Part shown: positions 26,889-36,274 of the stretch, piece after piece
Layout of the letters: each line of letters begins with the position of its first letter
Numbering within the stretch: position 1 is the stretch's first letter
Translations under genes and position numbers: made by a program
DNA from: Candidatus Woesearchaeota archaeon
Lineage (GTDB): Archaea; Nanobdellota; Nanobdellia; Woesearchaeales; GW2011-AR4
Direction of reading: 5' to 3'
Assembly (NCBI GenBank): GCA_023266475.1
Contig: JAHFQA010000006.1
Location: 1 to 37,763, forward strand
DNA: 37,763 nucleotides
Notes under the pieces: model-generated
The model's input: only the letters and a program-made list of their open reading frames with translations
What the model was told of the DNA's origin: nothing
Database searches by the model: none

Positions 26889-27079
26889 TTAAAAGTTCAC
26901 CTTTGAGTTTTGAATATTTTTTGATTTTTTATTGAATTTTATTTAATGTTTAATCGTTATTGGATTTATTTTTTCATTATTGGTTTTTGATATGTTTTTG
27001 TTAACGTGATTCAATGTTTTAATTCATGTTTTTTGTTTATTTCCTAACGCATTCTTTCAAAATGTCAAAAAAATAAAAA

Positions 27080-27769
27080 CTATTTTTTCCGATTCTTCTC
27101 CAAAAATTCCTTTATTTTTTCAGTCAGCCCGCTCATGTGGCTTTCCTTCTCAATTTTTCTTATGGCCTGTATGGCAAGCAGTTCATTCATTGGCTCACCG
27201 TAAATCCAAATTAACCCATTCTGGCCTACAACAATATTGCAGTTTGTTGCGTCCTTAATCATAACTACCATTGAGCCCTGCTTTCCAATTATCCTTGGTA
27301 CTTTGTTAGGGTCAACTTCAATTATCCTGCCCCCATCCAGCTTTCTCAGCCCAGGGCCTTTCATTGTGACATCGATTAGCTTCTGGCTTGTGACATTCAC
27401 AATTTTGCAGACGATAAAATCGCCTAAATCATAATATTGTGTTAGGTTTGCACCCCTTGCGATAAACTCCGAAGTTGCATCTTTCATTGACATCATCGCA
27501 GAATAGGCTGAGTTTGTATCAAGCCTCCATCCATTAAATCCAACGTCGATGACTTTGCAGATAATTGTGTCGCCTGTCTTGGGTATATACCTTCCTGACA
27601 AAGGGACTAGTTTTATGGTTCTGCCATCAATCACCGCAAGGCCAAGCCGGTTTGCAATGATTTTTTCTCCCTCTCTATAAGTTCCAGCTCCTGGCAAAGT
27701 GTCCATTCCAATTGCCAATACCTCTCCTGGAACACATATGCTTTTATCCTCAATCATTATTTTTGACAT
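27080..27769 (-). CDS. rrp4: Exosome complex RNA-binding protein Rrp4
   Basis: S1/KH architecture; VPRIIGKQGSMVVMIKDATNCNIVVGQNGLIWI; RBS GGTGA. Confidence 0.95.
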   Translation of the reverse strand: MSKIMIEDKSICVPGEVLAIGMDTLPGAGTYREGEKIIANRLGLAVIDGRTIKLVPLSGRYIPKTGDTIICKVIDVGFNGWRLDTNSAYSAMMSMKDATSEFIARGANLTQYYDLGDFIVCKIVNVTSQKLIDVTMKGPGLRKLDGGRIIEVDPNKVPRIIGKQGSMVVMIKDATNCNIVVGQNGLIWIYGEPMNELLAIQAIRKIEKESHMSGLTEKIKEFLEKNRKK

Positions 27770-27772
27770 CGT

Positions 27773-28474
27773 TTATTTCACCTTTAAAATCTTACTTTCA
27801 ACATTTCCATGGCAAATCTTGTTTAATTTGTCAAAAAGGTCGTTTTCAAGCCCGCCAGGAATCTCAACAACACCCACCCAATATCCATTGCTTTGCCATT
27901 CCTCCCTCAAAATTGCCCCATATGATTTTACAGTCGAATAGCATTTTGGAGCGTATTCAGGTGAAATTTTAAGTGCCAGTTCTTTTATTTCAAATTTTAT
28001 GGGCAATATTGGCCTTAGGTGCTTTAGCGCTTCCTGAACTTGCTCCTGAACCGGCTTAAACTCATCAACATGGAATTTTGCCTCGGCAAAGGCATTCTCT
28101 ATCCTTTGAGGAGGGTGAGGCAGGTGCGTCCTTGGATCAACTCCATTTCTGTGTATTATTGAAATTATCTGCTTTCTTTTTTCCTCCCTTAAATTTTCCC
28201 TATATTCCTGAGTCAGCTGTATGTCGCCTTTTTGGATGATTATCTTTGCTACTTCATCAACTTCACTTGTGCCAAAAATCTGCTTCATGGCATGCTCCGA
28301 TGCCTCCATACCTTTTTTTGCATCAGAAAATATTCTCATTGCAGCAAGTACGTCATGCAATTCCATATTTCTGCCTTCGCGCAATGCAAGAGCGTTATTG
28401 CAGTCAACTAGAATCTCAAAATTCTGTCCCTGCGTCTTTAACCTTGCAATTATTGCCTGATCAACTGCAACCAT
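27773..28474 (-). CDS. SBDS/Sdo1 ribosome maturation protein
   Basis: FEILVDCNNALALREG, IIQKGDIQLTQEYRENLREEKRKQIISIIHRNGVDPRTHLPHPPQRIENA. Confidence 0.95.
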   Translation of the reverse strand: MVAVDQAIIARLKTQGQNFEILVDCNNALALREGRNMELHDVLAAMRIFSDAKKGMEASEHAMKQIFGTSEVDEVAKIIIQKGDIQLTQEYRENLREEKRKQIISIIHRNGVDPRTHLPHPPQRIENAFAEAKFHVDEFKPVQEQVQEALKHLRPILPIKFEIKELALKISPEYAPKCYSTVKSYGAILREEWQSNGYWVGVVEIPGGLENDLFDKLNKICHGNVESKILKVK

Positions 28475-28485
28475 AATAACTCACA

Positions 28486-29238
28486 TCATTTCTTCACTGC
28501 TTTCTTGTCGTCCTTTAATTCTGATGCAACTTTTTCTACCTTTGATTTTTGGAATCTCCTGAATTTTTTTTCAGTTATGCTGATGTATGCAGCATCAATC
28601 CTCTCAACATTAAAGTTTTCACCTAAGACTTTTTTTAAAGCCTTCAGTGACAATTTTAGGCCCTCGTCAACTGTTAAATCCTGTTTGTATTCGCTGTGTA
28701 AAATTTCCTCAACCTCGATTTCTCCTTCGCCAATAGCTGTGGCTCTGTACTGGAAATAAATTCCAATGGGATCTGTTTCAAATAATCTTGGCGTATGGTC
28801 GTCTATGCCTGCAACCAATACTGACACCCCGAAAGGCCTTAATCCACCGCTCTGAGTGCAAATCTGCTTAAGGTCGCACATTTCCTTCACAATTGTCAAA
28901 GTGTCAATTTCTGAATCATATGTAACCCTGTTTTGCTGCGCCCTCAACTGAGCCCTGTCAATTAGAACTCTTGCATCGCTCAAAATGCCAGATGCTGCAG
29001 CCCCAATATGCTCGTCAATCTGCCATATCTTTTCAACGCTTTCTGGCACAACCAACGTATCAACAACTCTCTTGTCTGCTACCATAAGGACTCCGTCAGA
29101 ACATACCATTCCAATTGCAGTTGAGCCCTGCCTTACTGTCTTTTTAGCGTACTCAACTTGCAATAGCCTTCCATCAGGACTAAACATGGTTATTGCCCTA
29201 TCATATCCCATCAGTTGATGCGGCATTGGTTGTTGCAT
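28486..29238 (-). CDS. psmA: Proteasome alpha subunit
   Basis: YDRAITMFSPDGRLLQVEYAKKTVRQGSTAIGM. Confidence 0.97.
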   Translation of the reverse strand: MQQPMPHQLMGYDRAITMFSPDGRLLQVEYAKKTVRQGSTAIGMVCSDGVLMVADKRVVDTLVVPESVEKIWQIDEHIGAAASGILSDARVLIDRAQLRAQQNRVTYDSEIDTLTIVKEMCDLKQICTQSGGLRPFGVSVLVAGIDDHTPRLFETDPIGIYFQYRATAIGEGEIEVEEILHSEYKQDLTVDEGLKLSLKALKKVLGENFNVERIDAAYISITEKKFRRFQKSKVEKVASELKDDKKAVKK

Positions 29239-29324
29239 TTTTATTACACCTCGATTAAATATTTTCTAGCTCTCTTATTTCGAATATATATTTTTTCAAT
29301 TGGATAATATTAAACACTACTAAT

Positions 29325-29693
29325 TTATAACGCCGTTTTCAAGTATCTTTCCTCTGCTTTCTTTAAAATTCCGGAAACGCCAATGCTCCTGAAGATTACC
29401 TCTTTGTCGTCTATTTTGTGCGCAAAAGCCAATGCTGCCTTTAATGCATCTACATGCCTGTTGCTTACCTTTACAATGCCCCTCTGTGCTTTCGGATTCC
29501 ATTTGTTATCTAGCATAATAATACCGGCTTTTGCCGTTCCCAGCTGTCCAAGGAGCTGCAGCATTGATTTCATTACACCGTTTGAAACGCTGTTAAAATC
29601 GCTTATTTTTTCCTTGGAGATAATCTCAAAGACCAGATAACGCTTTTTTTCCCTCAGGCTTGGCAAAATAGGCTTTAATTTCGTCTTTACCAT
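29325..29693 (-). CDS. rnp2: RNase P protein component 2 (Pop5-like)
   Basis: LREKKRYLVFEIISKEKISDFNSVSNGVMKSMLQLLGQLGTAKAGI. Confidence 0.88.
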   Translation of the reverse strand: MVKTKLKPILPSLREKKRYLVFEIISKEKISDFNSVSNGVMKSMLQLLGQLGTAKAGIIMLDNKWNPKAQRGIVKVSNRHVDALKAALAFAHKIDDKEVIFRSIGVSGILKKAEERYLKTAL

Positions 29694-29993
29694 CTCACAA
29701 TTATATGAGAAGAAAATTAGTAACCGTGTTTCCTCTCTCTGTTGGAACACAGAATAAACCAATAGTATTTAAAGTTTGCGATAATTAAAATTTGTAATTT
29801 ACCCTTGAATTCAGTTAGATAAACGCATAATATTTCTGAAAGCATAAAGATTATAGTTTTCTTGATTCTGTTAGGTGCCAAATGCAGGATTCATCTAAGC
29901 TATAAACTCACAAATAATGCCCTATTTTGCATTCAAAATAAAAAGATTTAAATATACGTAATAGAATGATTACTAGAAAATGAGGTGATTTAT

Positions 29994-30197
29994 TTGGTAA
30001 CTAGATTGGCGTACAGGATGACTGGGTTCGTTTTTTTGATCGTTGGCATATTGTTCTTTCTTAGGGACTTGGGAATAAATTATATTGGTAATACAAACAT
30101 AGTCAATATAATTATAGTCATGATTGGAGCCGGACTAGTGGCTGGCGGCGGTGTAGATTTATCAGAAGCCTCCAGCAAGCCTGCAAAGAAAAGATAA
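29994..30197 (+). CDS. Small two-TM membrane protein
   Basis: Probable TTG start after GAGGTGA RBS; two hydrophobic segments. Confidence 0.6.
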   Translation: MVTRLAYRMTGFVFLIVGILFFLRDLGINYIGNTNIVNIIIVMIGAGLVAGGGVDLSEASSKPAKKR

Positions 30198-30217
30198 AGG
30201 AGTTTCTTGAGTTTTGA

Positions 30218-31576
30218 TTATTGAGGAGCTGTGATGAGATTAAGAAGTTCCTCTCTTTTTTCTATCATTAACTTTTGTGAATTAGCTTCAAGATTAAGCC
30301 TAAGCAATGGTTCTGTGTTGCTCGGCCTAATGTTGAACCACCAGTCATCAAATTCAACAGTTATTCCATCAAGCTTTGATATTTTTTTAGGATTTTGCCT
30401 CTTGTAGATTGTTTCTATTCCTTTTAATTTAGATATTTTATCATTGACTTGGACACTGGCTTCCTCAATTGTATGGTATTTCCTGAATTCATTTAGCAAC
30501 ATCGATAATGACTTGTTTTTCTTTGACACAATTTCTGAAACTATTAAGCTAGTTATAATTCCCGAATCCGCCCTGTAATTGTCCTTATAGTAGTAATGGG
30601 CGGAATGCTCGCACGCAAATAATGATTTTGTTTTACGCATTGTTTCTTTTATAAAAGAATGCCCAACTCTTTCTATTATTGCCTTTCCCCCATACAGTTT
30701 TATTGTATCGGGCACTATGCGGCTGCATACCAAGTTATAGATTATTTTTAATTTTCTATTTTTGTTTTTTGTTAGAATGCCTTTAATAATCAATGAAGAA
30801 ATAAATGAGCTGTTTACAGTGTTTCCTTTTTCATCAACAAAAAAAATCCTGTCAGCGTCTCCATCAAATGCAACGCCAAAATCGCAGTTTTTTTCTTCAA
30901 CATATTTCTGCAATTCAGCTAGATTTTCAAATTTTGAAGGGTCGGCGGGGTGGTTTGGAAAATTGCCGTCGAGCTTGAAGTAGAGCGGTATAATTTTTAC
31001 AGGAAGATTTTTGTAAACTAACGGGATTATTTTTCCAGCCATTCCATTGCCGGCGTCAACAGCAATCTTTAATCTCCTTAACTTTTTTACACTTACGAAT
31101 TTTCTAACATGGCGCACATAATCATGTATAACATTTTTTTTGACTATTTTCCCAACATTTTTGGCATTCATTTTTTTATATTCATCTTTTTCAATTATTT
31201 GTCTTATTTTTCTCAACCCGGTATCTTCATTAATTGGTATGGCATTATTTTTGCAGAATTTAATTCCGTTGTACTGCTTTGGATTGTGGGAGGCTGTGAA
31301 CATGACAGCCGGCTTACCAAGAAATCCTGATGCGAAATAAACAGCATCTGTGCAGACTTCACCTATAAATATTGCATCTGCCCCCTGCTCTGTTACTCCT
31401 TTCATAAACGCTCTGCTCAATTTTGGAGAAGAAATCCTCATGTCGGTTCCAACAACAACATCCTTGCATCTGAGAAAATAAACAAAGGCCCTGCCTATTT
31501 TGTAGGCAACCTCCTCTGTAAGATTTTGGCCATATATTCCTCTTACATCATAAGCCTTGAAGATTTCTGAGAGCAT
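30218..31576 (-). CDS. Phosphomannomutase/phosphoglucomutase
   Basis: FKAYDVRGIYG, FTASHNPKQYNGIKF, AFDGDADRIFFVD, IRPSNTEPLLRL. Confidence 0.95.
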   Translation of the reverse strand: MLSEIFKAYDVRGIYGQNLTEEVAYKIGRAFVYFLRCKDVVVGTDMRISSPKLSRAFMKGVTEQGADAIFIGEVCTDAVYFASGFLGKPAVMFTASHNPKQYNGIKFCKNNAIPINEDTGLRKIRQIIEKDEYKKMNAKNVGKIVKKNVIHDYVRHVRKFVSVKKLRRLKIAVDAGNGMAGKIIPLVYKNLPVKIIPLYFKLDGNFPNHPADPSKFENLAELQKYVEEKNCDFGVAFDGDADRIFFVDEKGNTVNSSFISSLIIKGILTKNKNRKLKIIYNLVCSRIVPDTIKLYGGKAIIERVGHSFIKETMRKTKSLFACEHSAHYYYKDNYRADSGIITSLIVSEIVSKKNKSLSMLLNEFRKYHTIEEASVQVNDKISKLKGIETIYKRQNPKKISKLDGITVEFDDWWFNIRPSNTEPLLRLNLEANSQKLMIEKREELLNLITAPQ

Positions 31577-31754
31577 ATTGGATTTATTTCACAACATTTT
31601 TATAAATGTTTGTTTTCGGAAAAAGAATTAAACAAGGTAAATGAATACCAGCGGTTTAGAAAGAAATTGGATTTATTTTATAAATGGAAAACCGTCATGA
31701 TTATATCACTAAAATAGGTAATCAAAATAGGGCATTATAATTTGAATTAAAAAA

Positions 31755-32615
31755 TCACTCTAACCCAATCTCATCCTCTTCTGTTGGTGAAACCCCTTTC
31801 CATTTCCTTTCAGCTATTTTATATCTCTCAATGGTGCCAATGTCAAACCATTGCCCTGCGAATGGAAATCCTCTTAAGCGCCCCATTTTTGCAACCTTTG
31901 GAAAAATATCCTTCTCAAGCATTGTGAACCCATCTGGAATCATGTCAATAACCTCGGGCTCAATAATGTAAAATCCTGCGTTGATTAATTTGGAGCTGGG
32001 CTTTGAAGGCTTTTCAACAAATTCAATGATTCTTGAGCCGTCCAGCCTTGCAACTCCATAATGTGTTGGGTCGTCAACTGTGGTTAATGCAATTGTTATT
32101 AATGCGTTTTTTCTTTTGTGGAGCCTGAACATTCTGGGAATATTGATATTTTTTAATTCGTCACCATTTGAAACGATAAAACTGTCCTTGAGATATTTTC
32201 TCGCAAATTTCAATGGTCCAGCAGTCCCAAGAGGCTCGTTTTCTTCAACATAAGTGATATTCATTCCAATCTTGCTTCCATCGTCAAAGTGCTCTTTTAT
32301 TTTTTTTTTCAAATAACCAACGCACAAAACAGCGTCTCTTATTCCATATTTCTTGAGCAAGTCAAACAAATGCTCTGTTATCGTCTTGCCCTGCACCTCG
32401 AGTAAAGCCTTTGGGGTTTTATCTGTCAATGGCTTCAGCCTGCTGCCCGTACCTCCAACTAAAAGAACAGCTTTGCTTGGTATATTTGTCCCAAGGCCTT
32501 CTGCAAGAAGAAATTCTATTTCCTGAGACCTGTTTTTTATATCAACGCCGTCAATTCTTTTGTCTATCTGGCCAATTAGATTCTTATCAAGAGTTATAGT
32601 AATGCGCTCTTTCAT
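31755..32615 (-). CDS. Sugar-phosphate nucleotidyltransferase with N-terminal ribbon-helix-helix-like domain
   Basis: MKERITITLDKNLIGQIDKRI...NRSQEIEFLLAEGL then KAVLLVGGTGSRLKPLTDKTPKALLEV. Confidence 0.9.
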   Translation of the reverse strand: MKERITITLDKNLIGQIDKRIDGVDIKNRSQEIEFLLAEGLGTNIPSKAVLLVGGTGSRLKPLTDKTPKALLEVQGKTITEHLFDLLKKYGIRDAVLCVGYLKKKIKEHFDDGSKIGMNITYVEENEPLGTAGPLKFARKYLKDSFIVSNGDELKNINIPRMFRLHKRKNALITIALTTVDDPTHYGVARLDGSRIIEFVEKPSKPSSKLINAGFYIIEPEVIDMIPDGFTMLEKDIFPKVAKMGRLRGFPFAGQWFDIGTIERYKIAERKWKGVSPTEEDEIGLE

Positions 32616-32797
32616 CGTACCCCCAAGTTCCAGATAAATAGGTTATATTTAAAGCTTTTGTTTTTTATATGATGAAGTATGATAAATGGAAAAATTTAAA
32701 TATAAGGGGCAATGAACAAATTTACAGGGTAAGTTAAAGAATTCAGAATAAAATAGTCTGGCATATTTATAAAAATAATGTCAAATCTGTAATTAAA

Positions 32798-33754
32798 ATG
32801 GACAGAAATCTGGCTTTGGATTTTGTAAGGGCAACAGAAGCTGCCGCTATTAGCTCTGCTTTCTGGGTTGGCAAGGGAAATGAAAAATCAGCTGATCATG
32901 CAGCAGTTGAAGCAATGAGAAAGGCATTCAGCATAATTGACATGGACGGCACTATTGTCATAGGAGAAGGTGAAAGGGATGAAGCGCCGATGCTGTATAT
33001 CGGCGAGAAAGTAGGTTCAGGAAAGGGCATGAAGCTCGATATTGCTATTGACCCGCTGGAGGGCACAACAATAACTGCACGAGGCGATCCAAATGCAATG
33101 TCAGTATTTGCAGCAGCTCCTTCAGGATGCTTGTTGAATGCGCCTGACACATACATGGAAAAAATTGCTGTTGGCCCAAAATGCAAAGGGGCAATTGATC
33201 TAGATGCCAGTGTGGAAGAAAATATATCGGCTGTTGCAAAAAAGCTCGACAAGGACATTCAAGAAGTAACAGCAATCATTCTCGACAGGGAAAGGCATAA
33301 TGTGCTTATTGAAAATTTAAGGAAATGTGGTTGCAGGATTCGCCTTATAAGAGACGGTGACATAGCTGGCGCTTTGGCTCCTGCAATAAAAGAATCAGGC
33401 ATCGATATTTTATTTGGAACTGGAGGAGCCCCTGAAGGGGTTATTGCAGCAGTTGCGCTCAAATGCCTTGGTGGCGAAATTCAAGGAAGATTAAAATACA
33501 GAAATGAAGAAGAAAAGCAAAGGGCTAAGAAAATGGGAATTAATGACTTAAACAAAAAATTGATGATGGATGATTTGGTAAAAAATGAGGAAGCAATGTT
33601 TGCTGCTACTGGCGTTACAGACGGCACTATACTTAAGGGTGTCAGGTTCACAAGCCATGGTGCAGTAACTCATTCAATTGTGATGCGCGCAAAAACAAAA
33701 ACAGTGAGGTTTATTGAAGCACACCACAGGTTTGAGCATTTTCCTGATTATTAG
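32798..33754 (+). CDS. glpX: Class II (GlpX-type) fructose-1,6-bisphosphatase
   Basis: DGTIVIGEGERDEAPMLYIGE, IAIDPLEGTT, FGTGGAPEGVIAA. Confidence 0.95.
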   Translation: MDRNLALDFVRATEAAAISSAFWVGKGNEKSADHAAVEAMRKAFSIIDMDGTIVIGEGERDEAPMLYIGEKVGSGKGMKLDIAIDPLEGTTITARGDPNAMSVFAAAPSGCLLNAPDTYMEKIAVGPKCKGAIDLDASVEENISAVAKKLDKDIQEVTAIILDRERHNVLIENLRKCGCRIRLIRDGDIAGALAPAIKESGIDILFGTGGAPEGVIAAVALKCLGGEIQGRLKYRNEEEKQRAKKMGINDLNKKLMMDDLVKNEEAMFAATGVTDGTILKGVRFTSHGAVTHSIVMRAKTKTVRFIEAHHRFEHFPDY

Positions 33755-33836
33755 AATATATAATAAACAAAATTCAATAATTATTAATCAATTATTTGAA
33801 AATCAATAAAAATATTATAAAACGTTAAGAGATAAA

Positions 33837-34205
33837 ATGCCAAGAATAGTCCATTTTGAAATAACAGCGGAAAATCCTGATCGTGCTGCCAAATTTTACT
33901 CGGAGATTTTTGGATGGAAAATAGAAAAATATAATGGTCCGAAGGAATATTGGCTGATTACAACAGGTACTCAAGGTGAGATTGGCATTAACGGCGGAAT
34001 GTACAAGAGAATTCCGGGATTTTCAAACTATGTAAATATAATAGATGTTCCATCTGTTAATGATTTTGCCAAAAAAATAATCAAGCATGGCGGAAAACAA
34101 ATTGTTCCAAAAATAACGATTAGGGGAATTGGTTACTCTGCCTATTTTCAGGATACTGAAGGAAATGCTTTTGGAGTAATTGAAGAAGACAAAAGCGCAA
34201 AATAA
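33837..34205 (+). CDS. VOC-superfamily protein
   Basis: IVHFEITAENPDRAAKFYSEIFGWKIEKY...FQDTEGNAFGVIEED. Confidence 0.88.
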   Translation: MPRIVHFEITAENPDRAAKFYSEIFGWKIEKYNGPKEYWLITTGTQGEIGINGGMYKRIPGFSNYVNIIDVPSVNDFAKKIIKHGGKQIVPKITIRGIGYSAYFQDTEGNAFGVIEEDKSAK

Positions 34206-34224
34206 AGAACAAATGGGTGATTGT

Positions 34225-35241
34225 ATGCAGGAGCTTAAACAAACTATAAAAGACTTGGTTGTTGTTGGAAAGGGAATTTTAGCTGCTGATGAAAGCGTCA
34301 AAACTGCTGCAAAGCGCTTGGCCAGCATTGGTGTTGAATCAACAGACGAAACTAGAAGGCAATATAGAAATCTAATCTTAACTGCGCCTGAAATTGAAAA
34401 ATATATAAGCGGCGTTATTCTTTTTGAAGAAACCTTGCACCAAAAATCAAATGATGGAGTTTTGTTTCCAGAGCATTTGAGAAGAATATGGGTAGTTCCT
34501 GGCATAAAAGTTGATAATGGGCTCGCAGAGTTAAATGGCGAGCAAATTACCAAAGGACTGGATGACTTGGGAGAAAGGCTTGAAGTATTCAAAAAAGCAG
34601 GCACAAGATTTGCCAAATGGCGTGCAGTTTACTCAATTTCTGAGAATACTCCAAGTGATTTAATAATTAATAGAAATGCTGCAGACTTGGCAAAATATGC
34701 AAAAATTTGCCACCAGCATGGTTTTGTCCCAATAGTTGAGCCAGAAGTGTTGATTGATGGCGCTCATTCAATTGAAACCTGTTATAATGTTTCTGAAAAA
34801 GTTTTAAAGGCAGTATTTAATGCCTTGAAAAAAGAAGGAGTTAAGATTGAATACATAATCCTGAAGCCAAGCATGGTTATTTCTGGCAAGCAAGCCATAA
34901 ACAGGGCTAATGTGGATGAAGTTGCGAAAAAAACAGTAAAATGTCTCAAAGCAACTGTCCCTGAAGAGCTTCCGAGCATTAATTTCTTATCAGGGGGGCA
35001 AACACCTCAAGAGGCAACGGCCCACTTAAATAAAATGCACACCCTTGGAGAAAAACTTCCTTGGCATGTTAGCTTTTCTTATGCCAGGGCATTGCAGGAG
35101 CCTGCATTAGAGGCTTGGAAAGGCAAAGACGAGAATTTGCATACTGCACAAATGGCATTCATAAGGCGTGCTAAGCTTAACAGCTTGGCCACAATTGGCA
35201 AGTATAGAGAAGAGATGGAAAACGAGATTGAAGTGATGTAA
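34225..35241 (+). CDS. Class I fructose-bisphosphate aldolase (classical/eukaryotic-like type)
   Basis: GKGILAADESVKTAAKRLASIGVESTDETRRQYRNL, IILKPSMV, FLSGGQTPQEATAHLN. Confidence 0.93.
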   Translation: MQELKQTIKDLVVVGKGILAADESVKTAAKRLASIGVESTDETRRQYRNLILTAPEIEKYISGVILFEETLHQKSNDGVLFPEHLRRIWVVPGIKVDNGLAELNGEQITKGLDDLGERLEVFKKAGTRFAKWRAVYSISENTPSDLIINRNAADLAKYAKICHQHGFVPIVEPEVLIDGAHSIETCYNVSEKVLKAVFNALKKEGVKIEYIILKPSMVISGKQAINRANVDEVAKKTVKCLKATVPEELPSINFLSGGQTPQEATAHLNKMHTLGEKLPWHVSFSYARALQEPALEAWKGKDENLHTAQMAFIRRAKLNSLATIGKYREEMENEIEVM

Positions 35242-36255
35242 ATGATAAAAGTCGGAATCAACGGCTATGGGACAATTGGAAAGAGAGTTGCAGATGCTGT
35301 TGCAATTCAGAAGGACATGAAATTAATTGGAGTTACTTCTCATTCTTACAGCTTCAATACAGAAGTTGCCAAACTAAAGGGATACAAAATTTTTGAAGCT
35401 GTCAAAGAAAATGACTTGCGGCAAAATGGAATTGATCCTGATGGCGACTTAAAGAGCTTGCTTGAAGAAGTTGATGTCATTGTAGACGCAACTCCTAAAA
35501 AAGTTGGCAAAGAGAATCTTGAAAAATATTACAAGCCTAATAAAGTGAAGGCCACTTTCCAAGGTGGAGAAAAGCATAGTGATATTGGAATTTCATTTGT
35601 TGCTCAATGCAATTACAATGAAGCTATTAATAAAGAGTATGTGAGGATTGTAAGCTGCAACACAACAGGCTTGTGCAGGACTTTAAATGCTGTCAATCAA
35701 AAATACGGAATTTTAAGTGTCCATGCAACTATGATAAGAAGGGGCGCTGACCCTGGAGACATTCACCATGGCCCTATAAATGCTATTGTTCCTGTTCTTG
35801 AAATGCCAAGCCACCATGGCCCAGATGTCCAATCTGTGTTGCATGGTGTTGAAATATTTACGACTGCATTAAGCGTGCCATCAACTTTAATGCACCTGCA
35901 CACAATCACCTGTGATTTAAAGAAAAATGCAACTGTCGGCGAAGTCATTGAACTATTTAAGAATTCTACAAGAATAAGGGTTGTGAGGAATGCTGAGCAT
36001 CTGCGTTCAACTGCAGAAATAATGGAGTTTGCTAGGGACATGGGAAGATTAAGGGGTGATATGCCTGAAATCTGCGTCTGGCAGGAAGCGATTGGAATAA
36101 TTTCAAATGCCCACAACAAGCTCCTTTACATGCAGGCTGTCCACCAGGAATCAGATGTAATTCCTGAGAATATTGACTGCATAAGGGCAGTGATGGGATT
36201 TAAAGACGGCCAGAAGTCAATTGAGATGACAAATAATAGCATGGGGATAAGATAA
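35242..36255 (+). CDS. gap: Type II (archaeal) glyceraldehyde-3-phosphate dehydrogenase
   Basis: VGINGYGTIGKRVADAV, VSCNTTGLCRTL, MIRRGADPGDIHHGPINAIVP. Confidence 0.97.
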   Translation: MIKVGINGYGTIGKRVADAVAIQKDMKLIGVTSHSYSFNTEVAKLKGYKIFEAVKENDLRQNGIDPDGDLKSLLEEVDVIVDATPKKVGKENLEKYYKPNKVKATFQGGEKHSDIGISFVAQCNYNEAINKEYVRIVSCNTTGLCRTLNAVNQKYGILSVHATMIRRGADPGDIHHGPINAIVPVLEMPSHHGPDVQSVLHGVEIFTTALSVPSTLMHLHTITCDLKKNATVGEVIELFKNSTRIRVVRNAEHLRSTAEIMEFARDMGRLRGDMPEICVWQEAIGIISNAHNKLLYMQAVHQESDVIPENIDCIRAVMGFKDGQKSIEMTNNSMGIR

Positions 36256-36274
36256 TTTTGAAGAATTTTTTATA

